From the NCBI GenBank assembly GCA_035543015.1, contig DATKKG010000030.1, positions 1-64,000 on the forward strand: a stretch of 64,000 nucleotides of DNA, in the 5' to 3' direction. The notes under the pieces are model-generated. The model saw only the letters and a list, made by a program, of their open reading frames with translations. It had not been told where the DNA came from and made no database searches. Below are positions 27,420-35,700 of this stretch, piece by piece. Numbering within the stretch: the stretch's first letter is position 1; every line of letters begins with the position of its first letter. Made by a program: the position numbers and the translations under genes. This DNA is from DATKKG01 sp035543015. Its GTDB lineage: Archaea > Thermoproteota > Nitrososphaeria > Conexivisphaerales > DTJL01.

Positions 27420-28123
27420 CGCGTCAGACTGAGGAGAAACTTGATCTTGGAGAAGATGGGCTCGATGGGGACGTTCACCTCTATGTCGCCGAGGATCAGG
27501 GGGTCTCCCCCTTCTTCGATCGAGGAGCCAGCGAGCGAGCAGGCCCAGCCGCCCTCCGCCAGCACCCTCGGGTCGACGTCGGATCGGGCCGCGACCAGGT
27601 AGGAGTGCCTCCCCTTCTTGAGCATCTCCTCCCTCTTCCTGTTCTCCTCCTCGTATCTCGCCCTGTCGAGGTCCAGGACAACGGTGAGCTCTCCGAGCCT
27701 GACCCGGCCTCTCTTAAGGGGGAGGGAGTTCCACGTCCTCCCGTCTCCCTCCCCCCTCCCCTTCGACAGATCAAGTCTCACGCGGCTATCGCCCTCCGTC
27801 AGCAGCTGGAGCGTTTCGGCCACCAGGCCGACGAAGTACATCTCCGCGGCGGACATCATCACCAGGTTGGCTACCTCGTTGGAGCTTTTCTTGCCAAGGT
27901 AGTTGCCCAGCCGCAGCAGAATGGAGCGAGTGAGGAGAGAGTTGGCCTGTATGATCTCCCACTTCTCCTGAAATATACCGTTGAGGGCCCGTCTAGCCGC
28001 GGTAGCGGCCATGTCGCCGCCTGTCCCGTCCAGCTCGGCCTGGCACAGTTCCCCCACTTCCCTTTCGAGGGCTAGCCTTTCAAGTACCTTGGGGGGGCTT
28101 CCGGGACTCGGTCTACGGGACAT
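27416..28123 (-). CDS. Uncharacterised soluble protein
   Basis: A 235-residue protein starting at ATG 28123, about 28 bases after a CCTTAAGTC box (28149-28156), which supports a leaderless transcript. The first half is helical (REVGELCQAELDGTGGDMAA; SILLRLGNYLGKKSSNEVAN), the second half beta-rich with a charged helix (DRARYEEENRKREEMLKKG). No signal peptide or membrane helix. I recognise no family. It shares a transcript with the frameshifted gene that follows. Confidence 0.7.
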   Translation of the reverse strand: MSRRPSPGSPPKVLERLALEREVGELCQAELDGTGGDMAATAARRALNGIFQEKWEIIQANSLLTRSILLRLGNYLGKKSSNEVANLVMMSAAEMYFVGLVAETLQLLTEGDSRVRLDLSKGRGEGDGRTWNSLPLKRGRVRLGELTVVLDLDRARYEEENRKREEMLKKGRHSYLVAARSDVDPRVLAEGGWACSLAGSSIEEGGDPLILGDIEVNVPIEPIFSKIKFLLSLTR

Positions 28124-28216
28124 CAGACCAAGAGATGGTGGTGGAGACTTAAGGCGGGAGCACTCCATTTCTTGACTCGGGAGTCAAAGGATGGATATCG
28201 GTCGGGGCGAAAGACA

Positions 28217-28453
28217 TCATGAGAACGTGACGACGGTTTCGTGCTTCCTGCCGGACTCCGAGATGAGGGCGGTGGGGAAACCCGTGTCGCTGACGTCGAA
28301 GCAGGACGGCTGGAAGGTCAGGTCCCCCACCTCCCCAGGCTTCAGCGACAGCTTGCCGACTCCCTCCTGTTTGCCAGGGGCGGAGACGCTGGATATCGGG
28401 ATGGGCTCCCCGTTGATGATAACCCTGGAGTTGGACGGAGGCGCTCGCACCAT
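28217..28453 (-). CDS. Small beta-rich protein
   Basis: This 78-residue frame has the alternating pattern of a folded beta protein (SRVIINGEPIPISS; GKLSLKPGEVGDLTF; TGFPTALISESGRK), unlike the arginine-rich shadow frames around it. A TGA lies in frame just upstream, so the start is ATG 28453 or GTG 28450; AGGAG abuts the ATG. It faces the divergent amidohydrolase gene across 124 bases. Function unknown. Confidence 0.5.
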   Translation of the reverse strand: MVRAPPSNSRVIINGEPIPISSVSAPGKQEGVGKLSLKPGEVGDLTFQPSCFDVSDTGFPTALISESGRKHETVVTFS

Positions 28454-28577
28454 CTCCTGAACCCAGACCGGGGATCATCCAAGCCTGAAGCCGGCACATG
28501 CCCGAAGGCCAGGGTTGTCCTGCCCGCAGGTTCAGCATGAACATAAATCCACCTCTCTCGATACACAGGGTATCGCG

Positions 28578-29402
28578 ATGACCAGAGCCATCGACGCCCA
28601 TATCCACCTTTCCGAGCGCAAGGGGGACGCCCTCATCCCCTACGCCCAGGGCCACGGCCTCCGCTACGACCTTGAAGAGCTCCTCTCGCTGATGGATGGG
28701 AACGACATCGAGGCGGGGATGCTCCTCAGCCCCCCGATGCTCGACAACACGATCGTGGACAATGAGCGCATCCTCGCCCTTTGCAGGAGGAGCCGGGGGA
28801 AGCTCCACCCGGTGCTGACGGTCGAGCCAAGCCGGGCCCAGGTCAGGGAGAGCCTGTCCCTTGCCAGGAAGCGAAAAGGAGAGGTGAAGGGCTTCAAGGT
28901 CCGCCTGGGATACGTCCCGTTCTACCCCGATGACCCGGTCTTCTCGCCGCTCTACGACTACGCGGAATCGGAGGACCTCCCGGTCATGTTCCACACGGGC
29001 GACACCGGCATCTCCAACGCCAGCCTGAAGCACGCCCACCCGCTGAACCTCGATGCCCTCGCGAACGTCAGGGAGTCTCTGAAGATAGTGGCCTGCCACA
29101 TGGGGAACCCGTGGATCGAAGACGCGGCGGAGCTGGTATACAAGCACAGGAACGTGTACGCGGACCTGTCCGGGCTCTTCGCGGTCGGGGCGAAGTACTC
29201 CAGGGAGTACGTGGAGTACGTGGCCGACAGGGTGAGCAAGGCGATATTCTTCGCGGGGAGGGCCGACAAGTTCCTGTTCGGGACCGACTACCCCGTGGAG
29301 ACGTATGACATGGCGCTCTCCTTCGTGCGCCGGCTGAAGCTGTACGAGGACGACTTCGACAGGATCCTGTACTCCAACGCGAAGGAAGTGTTCCCCGTCT
29401 GA
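28578..29402 (+). CDS. Amidohydrolase_2-family metal-dependent hydrolase
   Basis: A 274-residue TIM-barrel protein. Metal and catalytic positions typical of the family are visible: DAHIHLSE near the N-terminus, FHTGDTG (about 137), ACHMGNP (about 173) and FGTDYP (about 235). Relatives act on carboxylated rings or as decarboxylases and lactonases; the substrate cannot be read. ATG 28578 lies about 30 bases after an ACATAAATC box, so I use it and not the in-frame codon at 28515. The stop overlaps the start region of the acetyltransferase gene, so the two are co-expressed. Confidence 0.85.
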   Translation: MTRAIDAHIHLSERKGDALIPYAQGHGLRYDLEELLSLMDGNDIEAGMLLSPPMLDNTIVDNERILALCRRSRGKLHPVLTVEPSRAQVRESLSLARKRKGEVKGFKVRLGYVPFYPDDPVFSPLYDYAESEDLPVMFHTGDTGISNASLKHAHPLNLDALANVRESLKIVACHMGNPWIEDAAELVYKHRNVYADLSGLFAVGAKYSREYVEYVADRVSKAIFFAGRADKFLFGTDYPVETYDMALSFVRRLKLYEDDFDRILYSNAKEVFPV

Positions 29403-29887
29403 GCGAAGGCCTCGTCATCGAGACCGTCCCGCCGGGAGAAAGGGAGGAGCTCCTCCCCATCCTCGAGAGGAGCTTCGAAGGGTGGTACCTGTGGCATTCC
29501 AAGCGGACTCTGAAGAGGGTGGAAGCCGTGAAGAGGGCGACATTGGGCGGACATGTGGTCGGCCTCTCCATGCTGAAGGACCTTGGTGGCGGCGTTGGCT
29601 ACGTCTACTACCTGGCCGTCCTCCCGGAGTTCAGGGGGAGGAAGGTTGGAGGAAGGCTGCTGGACGACGCCCTGGCCCAGTTCTCCTCCCAGGGGGACGC
29701 AAGGGTCTACGCGACTGTCGAAGAGGACAACGGGCCGTCGCTCTCGCTCTTCGAATCGAGGGGGTTCGTCGAGACCAGCTACGACGAGATGTCGAGGATC
29801 CATGGGCGGCTGAAGTCAGTCTACATGATGTACGAAATGCAGGCCGTGGCAGGAGAGGTGGTGCTCTGCAGGCAGCTCGGGAACTGA
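29399..29887 (+). CDS. GNAT-family N-acetyltransferase, probable CTG start
   Basis: The acetyl-CoA-binding core is clear: YVYYLAVLPEFRGRKVGGRL (motif A, with the R-x-x-G-x-G loop), then YATVEEDNGPSLSLFESRGF, the usual C-terminal helix-strand. The first standard in-frame start is GTG 29519, which would delete the first strand and helix of the fold. The frame is open to CTG 29399, whose CTGA overlaps the stop of the amidohydrolase gene; the added 40 residues (LVIETVPPGEREELLPILE) look like a normal GNAT N-terminus. I therefore annotate the CTG, as a translationally coupled start. Substrate unknown. Confidence 0.75.
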   Translation: MSEGLVIETVPPGEREELLPILERSFEGWYLWHSKRTLKRVEAVKRATLGGHVVGLSMLKDLGGGVGYVYYLAVLPEFRGRKVGGRLLDDALAQFSSQGDARVYATVEEDNGPSLSLFESRGFVETSYDEMSRIHGRLKSVYMMYEMQAVAGEVVLCRQLGN

Positions 29888-29939
29888 GCGCCTCGCCCAG
29901 GACGGCCTGGCGCCGTGAAAGAAGAAGCGCACCTCGATT

Positions 29940-30398
29940 TCAGTGAATCAGCGCTTCTGTGTCTTGGATCTGGCCCAGGTACACCTTCCTGTCATCTTTG
30001 GGAAGCCTCAGGGAATCAAGCCTCCTTCTGGCCTCCCTGAGGTACCTCTTCGCGGAGACGAAGTCTCCGGATGCGGCGTACGCCCTGGCCATGGCCTCGT
30101 CCGCGGTATGAAGGATGTCGGAGAGGCCCTTCTCTTCACAGATCTCGAGGCAGGACTCCGCGAACATGAGAGACAGCTCGGGCTGGCCGACGGCGGCGTA
30201 GACCCTGGAGATCTGCCAGTCGCTCACCGCCCAGTTCCTAGGCTCGCCGACCAGGCCCCAGTGGTACCTGGAAGCGTGAGCCAGCTCCAGCATCTCCTTG
30301 TCCTCCGCGGCGCTCCTCTTCTTGTCCAGGAGGTCCCACGCCCCATTGAAACATGAGACCGCGGCCCTCCGATGGAACCTGCGTTCCGTAGGTGACAT
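29940..30398 (-). CDS. TPR-like helical protein
   Basis: A 152-residue soluble protein made of helical pairs that resemble TPR repeats (SRVYAAVGQPELSLMFAESC; DEAMARAYAASGDFVSAKRY). It has no catalytic motif. ATG 30398 is preceded by a GCTTAACTT box centred near 30436; TTG 30404 is an alternative. It probably mediates a protein contact. Neighbours give no further hint. Confidence 0.7.
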   Translation of the reverse strand: MSPTERRFHRRAAVSCFNGAWDLLDKKRSAAEDKEMLELAHASRYHWGLVGEPRNWAVSDWQISRVYAAVGQPELSLMFAESCLEICEEKGLSDILHTADEAMARAYAASGDFVSAKRYLREARRRLDSLRLPKDDRKVYLGQIQDTEALIH

Positions 30399-30554
30399 CG
30401 ACAATTGTGCTCATGCCGAGGAGCGCGGCGAAGTTAAGCGTTGCCCGTGCGCGTGGGGCCAAGGTGACTGCCAGGCCGACCTCAGGGGAGGAAACGGAGA
30501 GCAGGCCCACTGCGCCGTAGGCATTTCGCGAAATAAGAGGAGAGACGTTCCCCT

Positions 30555-30899
30555 TCAGAAGCCGTAGGCAAGTATCTGTTCGGGGAGGGGTCCTTCCATG
30601 GGTGAGCTCATGTCCACGCCGCTGATCGCCGAGAGCTCCTTCTTCATCCAGACGTCGTGCGCGTTCTTGGACTTCATGAAGCCTTCGAACGCCTTCTTGA
30701 GGTCCGCCGCCTCGAAGTAGATGACCAGCACGTCGCCTCCCTCGGAGGGGTTCAGGAACCAGGTCTCCTTGGTGACCTTCTGCCTCTTTTCGGACGCGGC
30801 GAACTCCTTCGACCTTTCGGTCATCAGCATCTTCGCGAACTCCTTGGCCTTCTTCGTCTTGCCCGGTCGTATGGGCAGGACCATGGCGATGGGTTGCAT
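30555..30899 (-). CDS. Small protein with probable dimeric alpha/beta-barrel fold
   Basis: A 114-residue protein beginning MQPIAMVLPIRPGKTKKAK; the strand-helix-strand pattern (AMVLPIRPGK, a long charged helix, ETWFLNPSEGGDVLVIYFEA, a second helix) is like small ferredoxin-fold proteins related to antibiotic-biosynthesis monooxygenases. ATG 30899 lies about 27 bases after a CGTTAAG box, so this start is preferred to the codon at 30923. Function unknown. Confidence 0.65.
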   Translation of the reverse strand: MQPIAMVLPIRPGKTKKAKEFAKMLMTERSKEFAASEKRQKVTKETWFLNPSEGGDVLVIYFEAADLKKAFEGFMKSKNAHDVWMKKELSAISGVDMSSPMEGPLPEQILAYGF

Positions 30900-31040
30900 C
30901 AAGGAGGGAGCCTGGGGCTTCATACTTAACGATGTCTCACCTTTCTACGTTCCGTGGGTGGGCTTCACTTTCGCGGGACGCGCCATCGGGAGGTTTCCTA
31001 ACCCTCTCATCGGCGTCGCGATGAAGCTGGAGTGTTCCCG

Positions 31041-31167
31041 ATGGGCGAACGGAGGAAGCTGGCGGCCATCGTCTTCACGGATATGGCAGGATTCACGGGC
31101 CCTTCTCAGAGGAACGAAAGGCTGGCGCTCCAGCTCCTCGACAGGCACAACGAGCTGATCCGCGGCA
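31041..31167 (+). pseudogene. 5' remnant of a class III adenylate/guanylate cyclase gene
   Basis: Forty-odd codons read MGERRKLAAIVFTDMAGFTG and continue with QRNERLALQLLDRHNELIRG, the opening of the class III nucleotide cyclase catalytic domain (the first metal Asp is in FTDMAGF). The match stops abruptly at about 31166, where the 3' end of the opposite-strand coiled-coil gene begins. Everything downstream of the first helix is missing, so this is a truncated gene. Confidence 0.65.
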
Positions 31168-32052
31168 TCAGTACCAGTAGTATATGCTTATGTTCGCCGA
31201 CATCGCGCCGGCGTTGCCGGAATGGACCTCTATTCTCAGGGGGCCGGGCAGGACGGGGAACGTGAACTCCGAACCTAATCCGAGGTTGGCCTTGAAGTCG
31301 AAGATGAAAAGCTGCCCGAACCTCGTAAAGTTGTTCTTGATCTCCACGTAGGCATCGGGCGAGGTGGAGTTGAAGAAGGCGTGAATCAGGCCAGCGTATG
31401 ACAGGTTGAAGGGGTAGTAGGCATAGTAGCCCGGTGCGAGGTCGAAGGACTCGTTGGCCATCAGCGTCTCCTCGGAGTTGAGCGTGGAGATGTTGTACAG
31501 GGTGTCCCTCTGGGCGGTGACGTCGGTCAGCTGGGCCTGGAGGATGGTGTTCTGCGATTCTGCTGTGGCGAGCTGCGTCTGCAGGTTGGCCAGCTGGGAA
31601 TTGGCGGCCGTCAGCTGGACCTGCAGGGCTCCGATCTGGCTCTGCAGGTTCGCGACCTGGGCGTTGGCGGCGCTGAGGCTGGCCTTGGCTGAGGCCAGCT
31701 GGGCGTTGAGGCTGACGGTGTCGGTGTTGAGGGAGGCGATGAAGGCGCTCTGGTTGGCGAGGGTCGACTGCAGAGAGGCGACCTGCTGCAGGAGGAGGTC
31801 CCTCTGGGCGGTCATGTTCAGGACCGCCCCAGTGAGGTTGTAGATCTGGGCGTTCAGGCTCGAAGTCTGGGAGTTGAGGGAGGAGATCGTCGTCCCGAGG
31901 GACGAAATGGTGGAGTCCCTCTCCTGGATCTGGGCGGTCGCAGCCGAAAGGTCTGAGCGGGCCTGCTGCAGGGAGGACATCTGGACCGCCGCAAACACCG
32001 AAACCACCAGTATGACTGCGACCAAAGCCGCGTAAGCGTATTCGTGCCTCAT
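31168..32052 (-). CDS. Membrane-anchored extracellular coiled-coil protein
   Basis: A 294-residue protein: N-terminal membrane helix (AYAALVAVILVVSVFAAVQM), then about 150 residues of heptad-rich coiled coil with repeated LNAQI, LQSQI and LQTQL units, and a C-terminal beta domain (about 195-294) with several N-glycosylation sites. It looks like a stalk that holds a small beta domain away from the surface. A CTTAAAATAAGG box at 32082-32093 and AGGTAAGG-like sequence mark the ATG at 32052. Both flanks carry truncated genes, so the locus is rearranged. Confidence 0.8.
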   Translation of the reverse strand: MRHEYAYAALVAVILVVSVFAAVQMSSLQQARSDLSAATAQIQERDSTISSLGTTISSLNSQTSSLNAQIYNLTGAVLNMTAQRDLLLQQVASLQSTLANQSAFIASLNTDTVSLNAQLASAKASLSAANAQVANLQSQIGALQVQLTAANSQLANLQTQLATAESQNTILQAQLTDVTAQRDTLYNISTLNSEETLMANESFDLAPGYYAYYPFNLSYAGLIHAFFNSTSPDAYVEIKNNFTRFGQLFIFDFKANLGLGSEFTFPVLPGPLRIEVHSGNAGAMSANISIYYWY

Positions 32053-32119
32053 GCCTTACCAGCGTCTAGAGGTGCTTCTCCTTATTTTAAGACGGCGTTC
32101 TGCGCACGCAGTCGAGGTC

Positions 32120-32305
32120 TCATGGACCGAAGTGGATGGCCAGCGTGGCAGTGGACTGAGCGTGGCCTTCGTACTCCTCGATGCCCATGAAGACCGCGAG
32201 GAGCTCCTTGGTGCCTGAGCTCGGCGGGACGTAGCTGAGGGACACCACGCCGTTCGGGTCTGTGAAGCCCCTGCCGACCTGAGCCCCGTCGACGAAGAAA
32301 TCGAC
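32120..32305 (-). pseudogene. 3' remnant of an Ig-like repeat surface protein gene
   Basis: The minus strand encodes 61 residues between two stops: VDFFVDGAQVGRGFTDPNGV, then LSYVPPSSGTKELLAVFMG and a terminal strand. This is the ending of a bacterial Ig-like domain (VDG..VG..TD.NG..S..Y.P pattern). There is no start codon before an internal ATG, and a TAG closes the frame upstream, so only the last domain of a larger gene remains. Confidence 0.6.
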
Positions 32306-32377
32306 CTACCGGTGCGCGTAAAAAGAGGGCGGCGATGCCAAGGTATAAAGAACGCTGAGCCTGCCCACCCGGCATCG

Positions 32378-33631
32378 TTGGCCGCCGCTGACGCGCCCGA
32401 AAGGATAGGCCAGGAGAAGGCCTTGGAGGCTCCGAAGCAGCGGGGGCTACTCGCCGCCGTACCTCGACGCGTCATGCTGCTCATAGCCGTCATGGCCGTC
32501 AACAATTTCGCCTTCAGCTACCTGATGATCTTCATAACGGCATACCTGCCCGAAGTGGGAGTGTCCGGCGCGACGATCGGATGGGTGATAGGCGCAGAAG
32601 GGCTGGCCGTGGCCGTGCTCGCCATCCCGCTCGGCATCGTCTCGGACAGGAGGGGAAGGAAGAACATCATGATACTGGGGACCGTCGGCACCGCGCCCGT
32701 CTTCTTCCTCATGACCTTGATCGACCAGCCGGCCGTGCTGATCCTCGCGGGACTGGTGGGAGGTGTGTTCGAGGGGGCCATGCTGGCGACAATGAACGCC
32801 CTCATAGCCGACCAGACGACGCCGAAGAACAGGGACTCGGCCTTCACCATTTCGTTCATCGTCGGGGGAGTCGGCGGGACCCTGGGCACAGCCCTGCCTT
32901 TCGTGGTTCCAGGTCTCAGCTCTCTGCTGGGGATGAGCGTCCGCGCAGTCCACATCTCTCTGCTGTACGCCTTCGGGGCCCTGAGCCTCTTCCTCCCCAT
33001 CGAGCTCTACCTCATCTTCAGAGACTACCATGAGGCGCCCCATCCGTCGGAGGGCCTTCTCCGCGGCAAGAGCACACGCACGCTCCTGAAGTTCTCCGGC
33101 ATCAACTCCCTGATCGGACTGGGCGCAGGGCTAATCATACCTCTGATCCCCCTCTGGCTCTACCTGAGGTTCGCGATCCCCGACACCTACAGCGGACCGA
33201 TACTCGCCGTCGCCGGCACCACGATAGGCCTGGGAGCGGTATTCAGCCCGAGGCTGGCGAAGCGCCTGGGTTCGGTGCGGGCGATAGTCCTGACGCAGGG
33301 CCTCTCCCTCCTCTTCATGGTTGCCCTGGCCTTCGTGGGCGACCCCGTTACGGCTTCTGTGGTCTACGTCGTGAGGACGATGCTCATGAACATGTCCTCG
33401 CCGCTGGCCGACTCGTTCCTGATGGGGATCGTGGTTCCGGAAGAGAGGGGCCTAGCCAGCTCCCTGAACTCGGTCATCTGGAGGATCCCGAACAGCGTGA
33501 CGACCATAATCGGAGGCGAGATGCTCGCTTCGGGGGAGTACGTGCTGCCTTTCCTACTCGCTGGGGCGTTCTACGCGGTCTCCATCTCCCTCTTCTACGG
33601 CAACTTCAGGAACGTCAAGCCCCTGAGCTGA
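32378..33631 (+). CDS. Major facilitator superfamily transporter
   Basis: About 417 residues with 12 hydrophobic helices. The loop between helices 2 and 3 is GIVSDRRGRKN, the MFS motif A. The layout resembles drug or sugar proton antiporters; the substrate is unknown. The frame is open from 32312, but a GGTATAAAG box (32342-32350) inside that extension points to TTG 32378 (MAAADAPERIGQ) as a leaderless start. The gene converges on the terpene-cyclase-like gene. Confidence 0.85.
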   Translation: MAAADAPERIGQEKALEAPKQRGLLAAVPRRVMLLIAVMAVNNFAFSYLMIFITAYLPEVGVSGATIGWVIGAEGLAVAVLAIPLGIVSDRRGRKNIMILGTVGTAPVFFLMTLIDQPAVLILAGLVGGVFEGAMLATMNALIADQTTPKNRDSAFTISFIVGGVGGTLGTALPFVVPGLSSLLGMSVRAVHISLLYAFGALSLFLPIELYLIFRDYHEAPHPSEGLLRGKSTRTLLKFSGINSLIGLGAGLIIPLIPLWLYLRFAIPDTYSGPILAVAGTTIGLGAVFSPRLAKRLGSVRAIVLTQGLSLLFMVALAFVGDPVTASVVYVVRTMLMNMSSPLADSFLMGIVVPEERGLASSLNSVIWRIPNSVTTIIGGEMLASGEYVLPFLLAGAFYAVSISLFYGNFRNVKPLS

Positions 33632-33649
33632 CCCGGGCGGCCCGCGGAC

Positions 33650-34570
33650 CTAGGCAGAGAGGATATTTCGCGCCGAGCAGAGGGCGTCCAGAACGGTGGC
33701 GGTGGTGAAGATGCGCCCTTCGTCGGCGAAGAGGGGCCCGGCCCCGTCGTTCTCCCAGGGATCGTAGCAGTCGCGGGCGGTCACCCTCAGCAGGGGCTGG
33801 CTCTCCCAGCTTCCGTCTCTGAGCTGAGCGCTCAGGAGCTCGTCCACGAGGGTTGTCACTTCGATCTTCCGAGTCGGGAAGCTGAGGCGGAGAAGGGAGG
33901 AAGCCAGGAGCGCGGTTTCGAACGGGTTCCAAGGCTTGGTGTCCAGCAGGAAGTCCAAAGTCCTCATGCTCTCCCAGGGGACGCCTCGAGACTCCAGGAA
34001 CGAGATGTTGGCGTTGGTGGCGTAGAGCGGGGTCGCCCACCAGAAGGAATTCCAGCAGCCTTCCAAGTCCCTCGAGAGCAAGACGTATCGTACTCCCCTG
34101 TCCATGGGAGAGCCCTCCTTCCTGCCCGAGAGGGCGGAGAGGGCCACCGGCGTGACGTCGGCGTGCGACGTGCCCCAGGAGCCGGCCCCTTCCTTGCCGA
34201 GGTAGGTGCAGAAGCCGCCGTCGTCCCTCTGATGGCGAAGGAGCAGCTCGATGCTCCGCGCAGGCACCTCCATTCCGAGGGAGCCGAGGAAGAGGACGGC
34301 CCATGAAGTGGAGTCCGCGTCGGAGCCCACGCCCCTGTTGTAGCCCCAGCCGCCGTCTTCGTAGATGTTGCTCATGAGCCAATCGCCTGCGGCCCGCATC
34401 GGGCCTTCCGCCTCGGCCGAGAAGCCCTCGGGGACATGGGACAGCTTCAAGCCTACGTAGGCGGTGGTCCAGGCGTCGGACCTCCCGGTTGGGAGCTCCC
34501 AATCGACCCAGTGGCTGTTCGACCGGCGCGAGACGAGGAAGTCGACGCTGGACGAAATGCCCTCTTCCAC
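33650..34570 (-). CDS. Short terpene-cyclase-like (squalene/hopene cyclase repeat) protein
   Basis: About 306 residues of alpha-barrel repeats. QW-like repeat motifs are present (EDGGWGYNRG; RHQRDDGGFCTYLG; LRDGSWES), and DADSTSWA falls where class II terpene cyclases have DxDD or DxDDT. It is about half the length of squalene-hopene cyclase, so it may be a single alpha-barrel domain enzyme or a protein-binding relative. The start is uncertain: GTG 34570 is 24 bases after the stop of the prenyltransferase-like gene, and codons upstream in the same frame overlap that gene. It is the last gene of the 40392-33650 operon. Confidence 0.7.
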   Translation of the reverse strand: MEEGISSSVDFLVSRRSNSHWVDWELPTGRSDAWTTAYVGLKLSHVPEGFSAEAEGPMRAAGDWLMSNIYEDGGWGYNRGVGSDADSTSWAVLFLGSLGMEVPARSIELLLRHQRDDGGFCTYLGKEGAGSWGTSHADVTPVALSALSGRKEGSPMDRGVRYVLLSRDLEGCWNSFWWATPLYATNANISFLESRGVPWESMRTLDFLLDTKPWNPFETALLASSLLRLSFPTRKIEVTTLVDELLSAQLRDGSWESQPLLRVTARDCYDPWENDGAGPLFADEGRIFTTATVLDALCSARNILSA

Positions 34571-34593
34571 CTCGGAGTCGAAACGGGCCGCCG

Positions 34594-35694
34594 TCAGGAG
34601 GTCGCCTCCCTCCGCCAGCTGGGCTGGAGGTACACCGTGGAGTAGACGTCTCCCATGCGCCGCCCTACGCCGAGGTAGCTGTGAAGCTCGATTGAGCGGG
34701 CGCTGACGGGCCCTCTGGAGACCGAGTCCAGGAGCACTTCGTAGGGACGGCCGTCGATCCCTTGCCCCACCAGCCATCTCATGTACCTCTCCCTGACCTG
34801 GCCATCGCTCAGGAGGGAGCAGTGGCCGCAGAGCTCGAACTTGAAGCCCCCGTCGCGCGGATCGCCCACGCCGAAGGAGCAGACTGACGACCGGATGGGA
34901 TAGAGGACGTCGTCGGCCAGCATCGTGGAAAGGAAGCCCTCGAAGATGTTCGAGAACTCCTCGTTGGTGGCTTTGCCCACGAGCTCGCTGTAGTATTTGT
35001 GAGGGTTGCCGTAGGCGCTAAGGTAGACCCTCCCGCGGGGCGGCTTCCTTCCTCCGATAGTGACCGCGGCGCCGAGGGGTTTCATACCGGAGGCGAGGAG
35101 TTCCTTCGCACTGCCCCAGCCGCTGGGCTCCCCGAACCTTGCGAAGAGGGATTCCAGCCTTTCCCACATCCGCTGGTCCGTGCCCCATCTGGTGTTGGCG
35201 TAGGCGGTCATGCTCGGAGGGGAGGAGGCGCTGAACCCTGCCCCTATCCAGAGGGCGCCGGACGCATCGGCCTGGAGGTCCCGGTCGCCGGACGGGACGA
35301 GCTGGTCGAGGGTGTCGGAGACCGAGGCGAGATCCTCGCCTATCCCCAGGAAATCGGCGAGCGCCGTCAGCCTCCTCCTGCTCAGCTCCAGCCTCTCGGA
35401 GATGCTGGTGCCGGGCACCCCTGCCTCGCCCAGGAAGTGCAGAGATGAAGAGCTTGGCCCGAGCGCGAGCGAGTACTGGAAGGGCGTCCCGTCGGCGTTT
35501 ATCCTGGAGAATCCGGGCGGCCTGGTTCCGACGGGGATGGCCATGGACTCCCGGCAGATCTCGCGGTAGACCTCCAGCATCTCCTCATGCTGCCGTTCTA
35601 GGCCTAGGCTGGACGAGAGCCCTTCGAGCTGGCTCCGCACGACGTCGTAGAGCGTGGCGCCGGGCTCCGTTCCCTGACGAGCCGAGGATCCCAC
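34594..35694 (-). CDS. ABBA-type aromatic prenyltransferase-like protein
   Basis: A 366-residue soluble protein whose second half has the strand pairs of the ABBA barrel: PRGRVYLSAYGNPHKYY, SSVCSFGVGDPRDGGFKFEL and IELHSYLGVGRRMGDVYSTV followed by YLQPS. This last block resembles the conserved ending of DMATS- and cyanobactin-type prenyltransferases, which move a prenyl group from DMAPP or a longer diphosphate onto indole, tyrosine or peptide. Assignment is by motif only. It lies 6 bases after the stop of the 251-residue protein gene and just before the cyclase-like gene, so the pair could add and cyclise an isoprenoid. Confidence 0.6.
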   Translation of the reverse strand: MGSSARQGTEPGATLYDVVRSQLEGLSSSLGLERQHEEMLEVYREICRESMAIPVGTRPPGFSRINADGTPFQYSLALGPSSSSLHFLGEAGVPGTSISERLELSRRRLTALADFLGIGEDLASVSDTLDQLVPSGDRDLQADASGALWIGAGFSASSPPSMTAYANTRWGTDQRMWERLESLFARFGEPSGWGSAKELLASGMKPLGAAVTIGGRKPPRGRVYLSAYGNPHKYYSELVGKATNEEFSNIFEGFLSTMLADDVLYPIRSSVCSFGVGDPRDGGFKFELCGHCSLLSDGQVRERYMRWLVGQGIDGRPYEVLLDSVSRGPVSARSIELHSYLGVGRRMGDVYSTVYLQPSWRREATS

Positions 35695-35700
35695 TTGCTC

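Noticed and set aside
28149..29147. Long minus-strand frame opposite the amidohydrolase
   Set aside because: The amidohydrolase motifs (DAHIH, FHTGD, FGTDYP) are on the plus strand and the minus frame has no domain.
30238..30414. ATG 30414 at the predicted transcript start of the TPR-like gene, in another frame
   Set aside because: The frame runs far into the TPR gene without a nearby stop and has shadow composition; it does not fit the coupling pattern.
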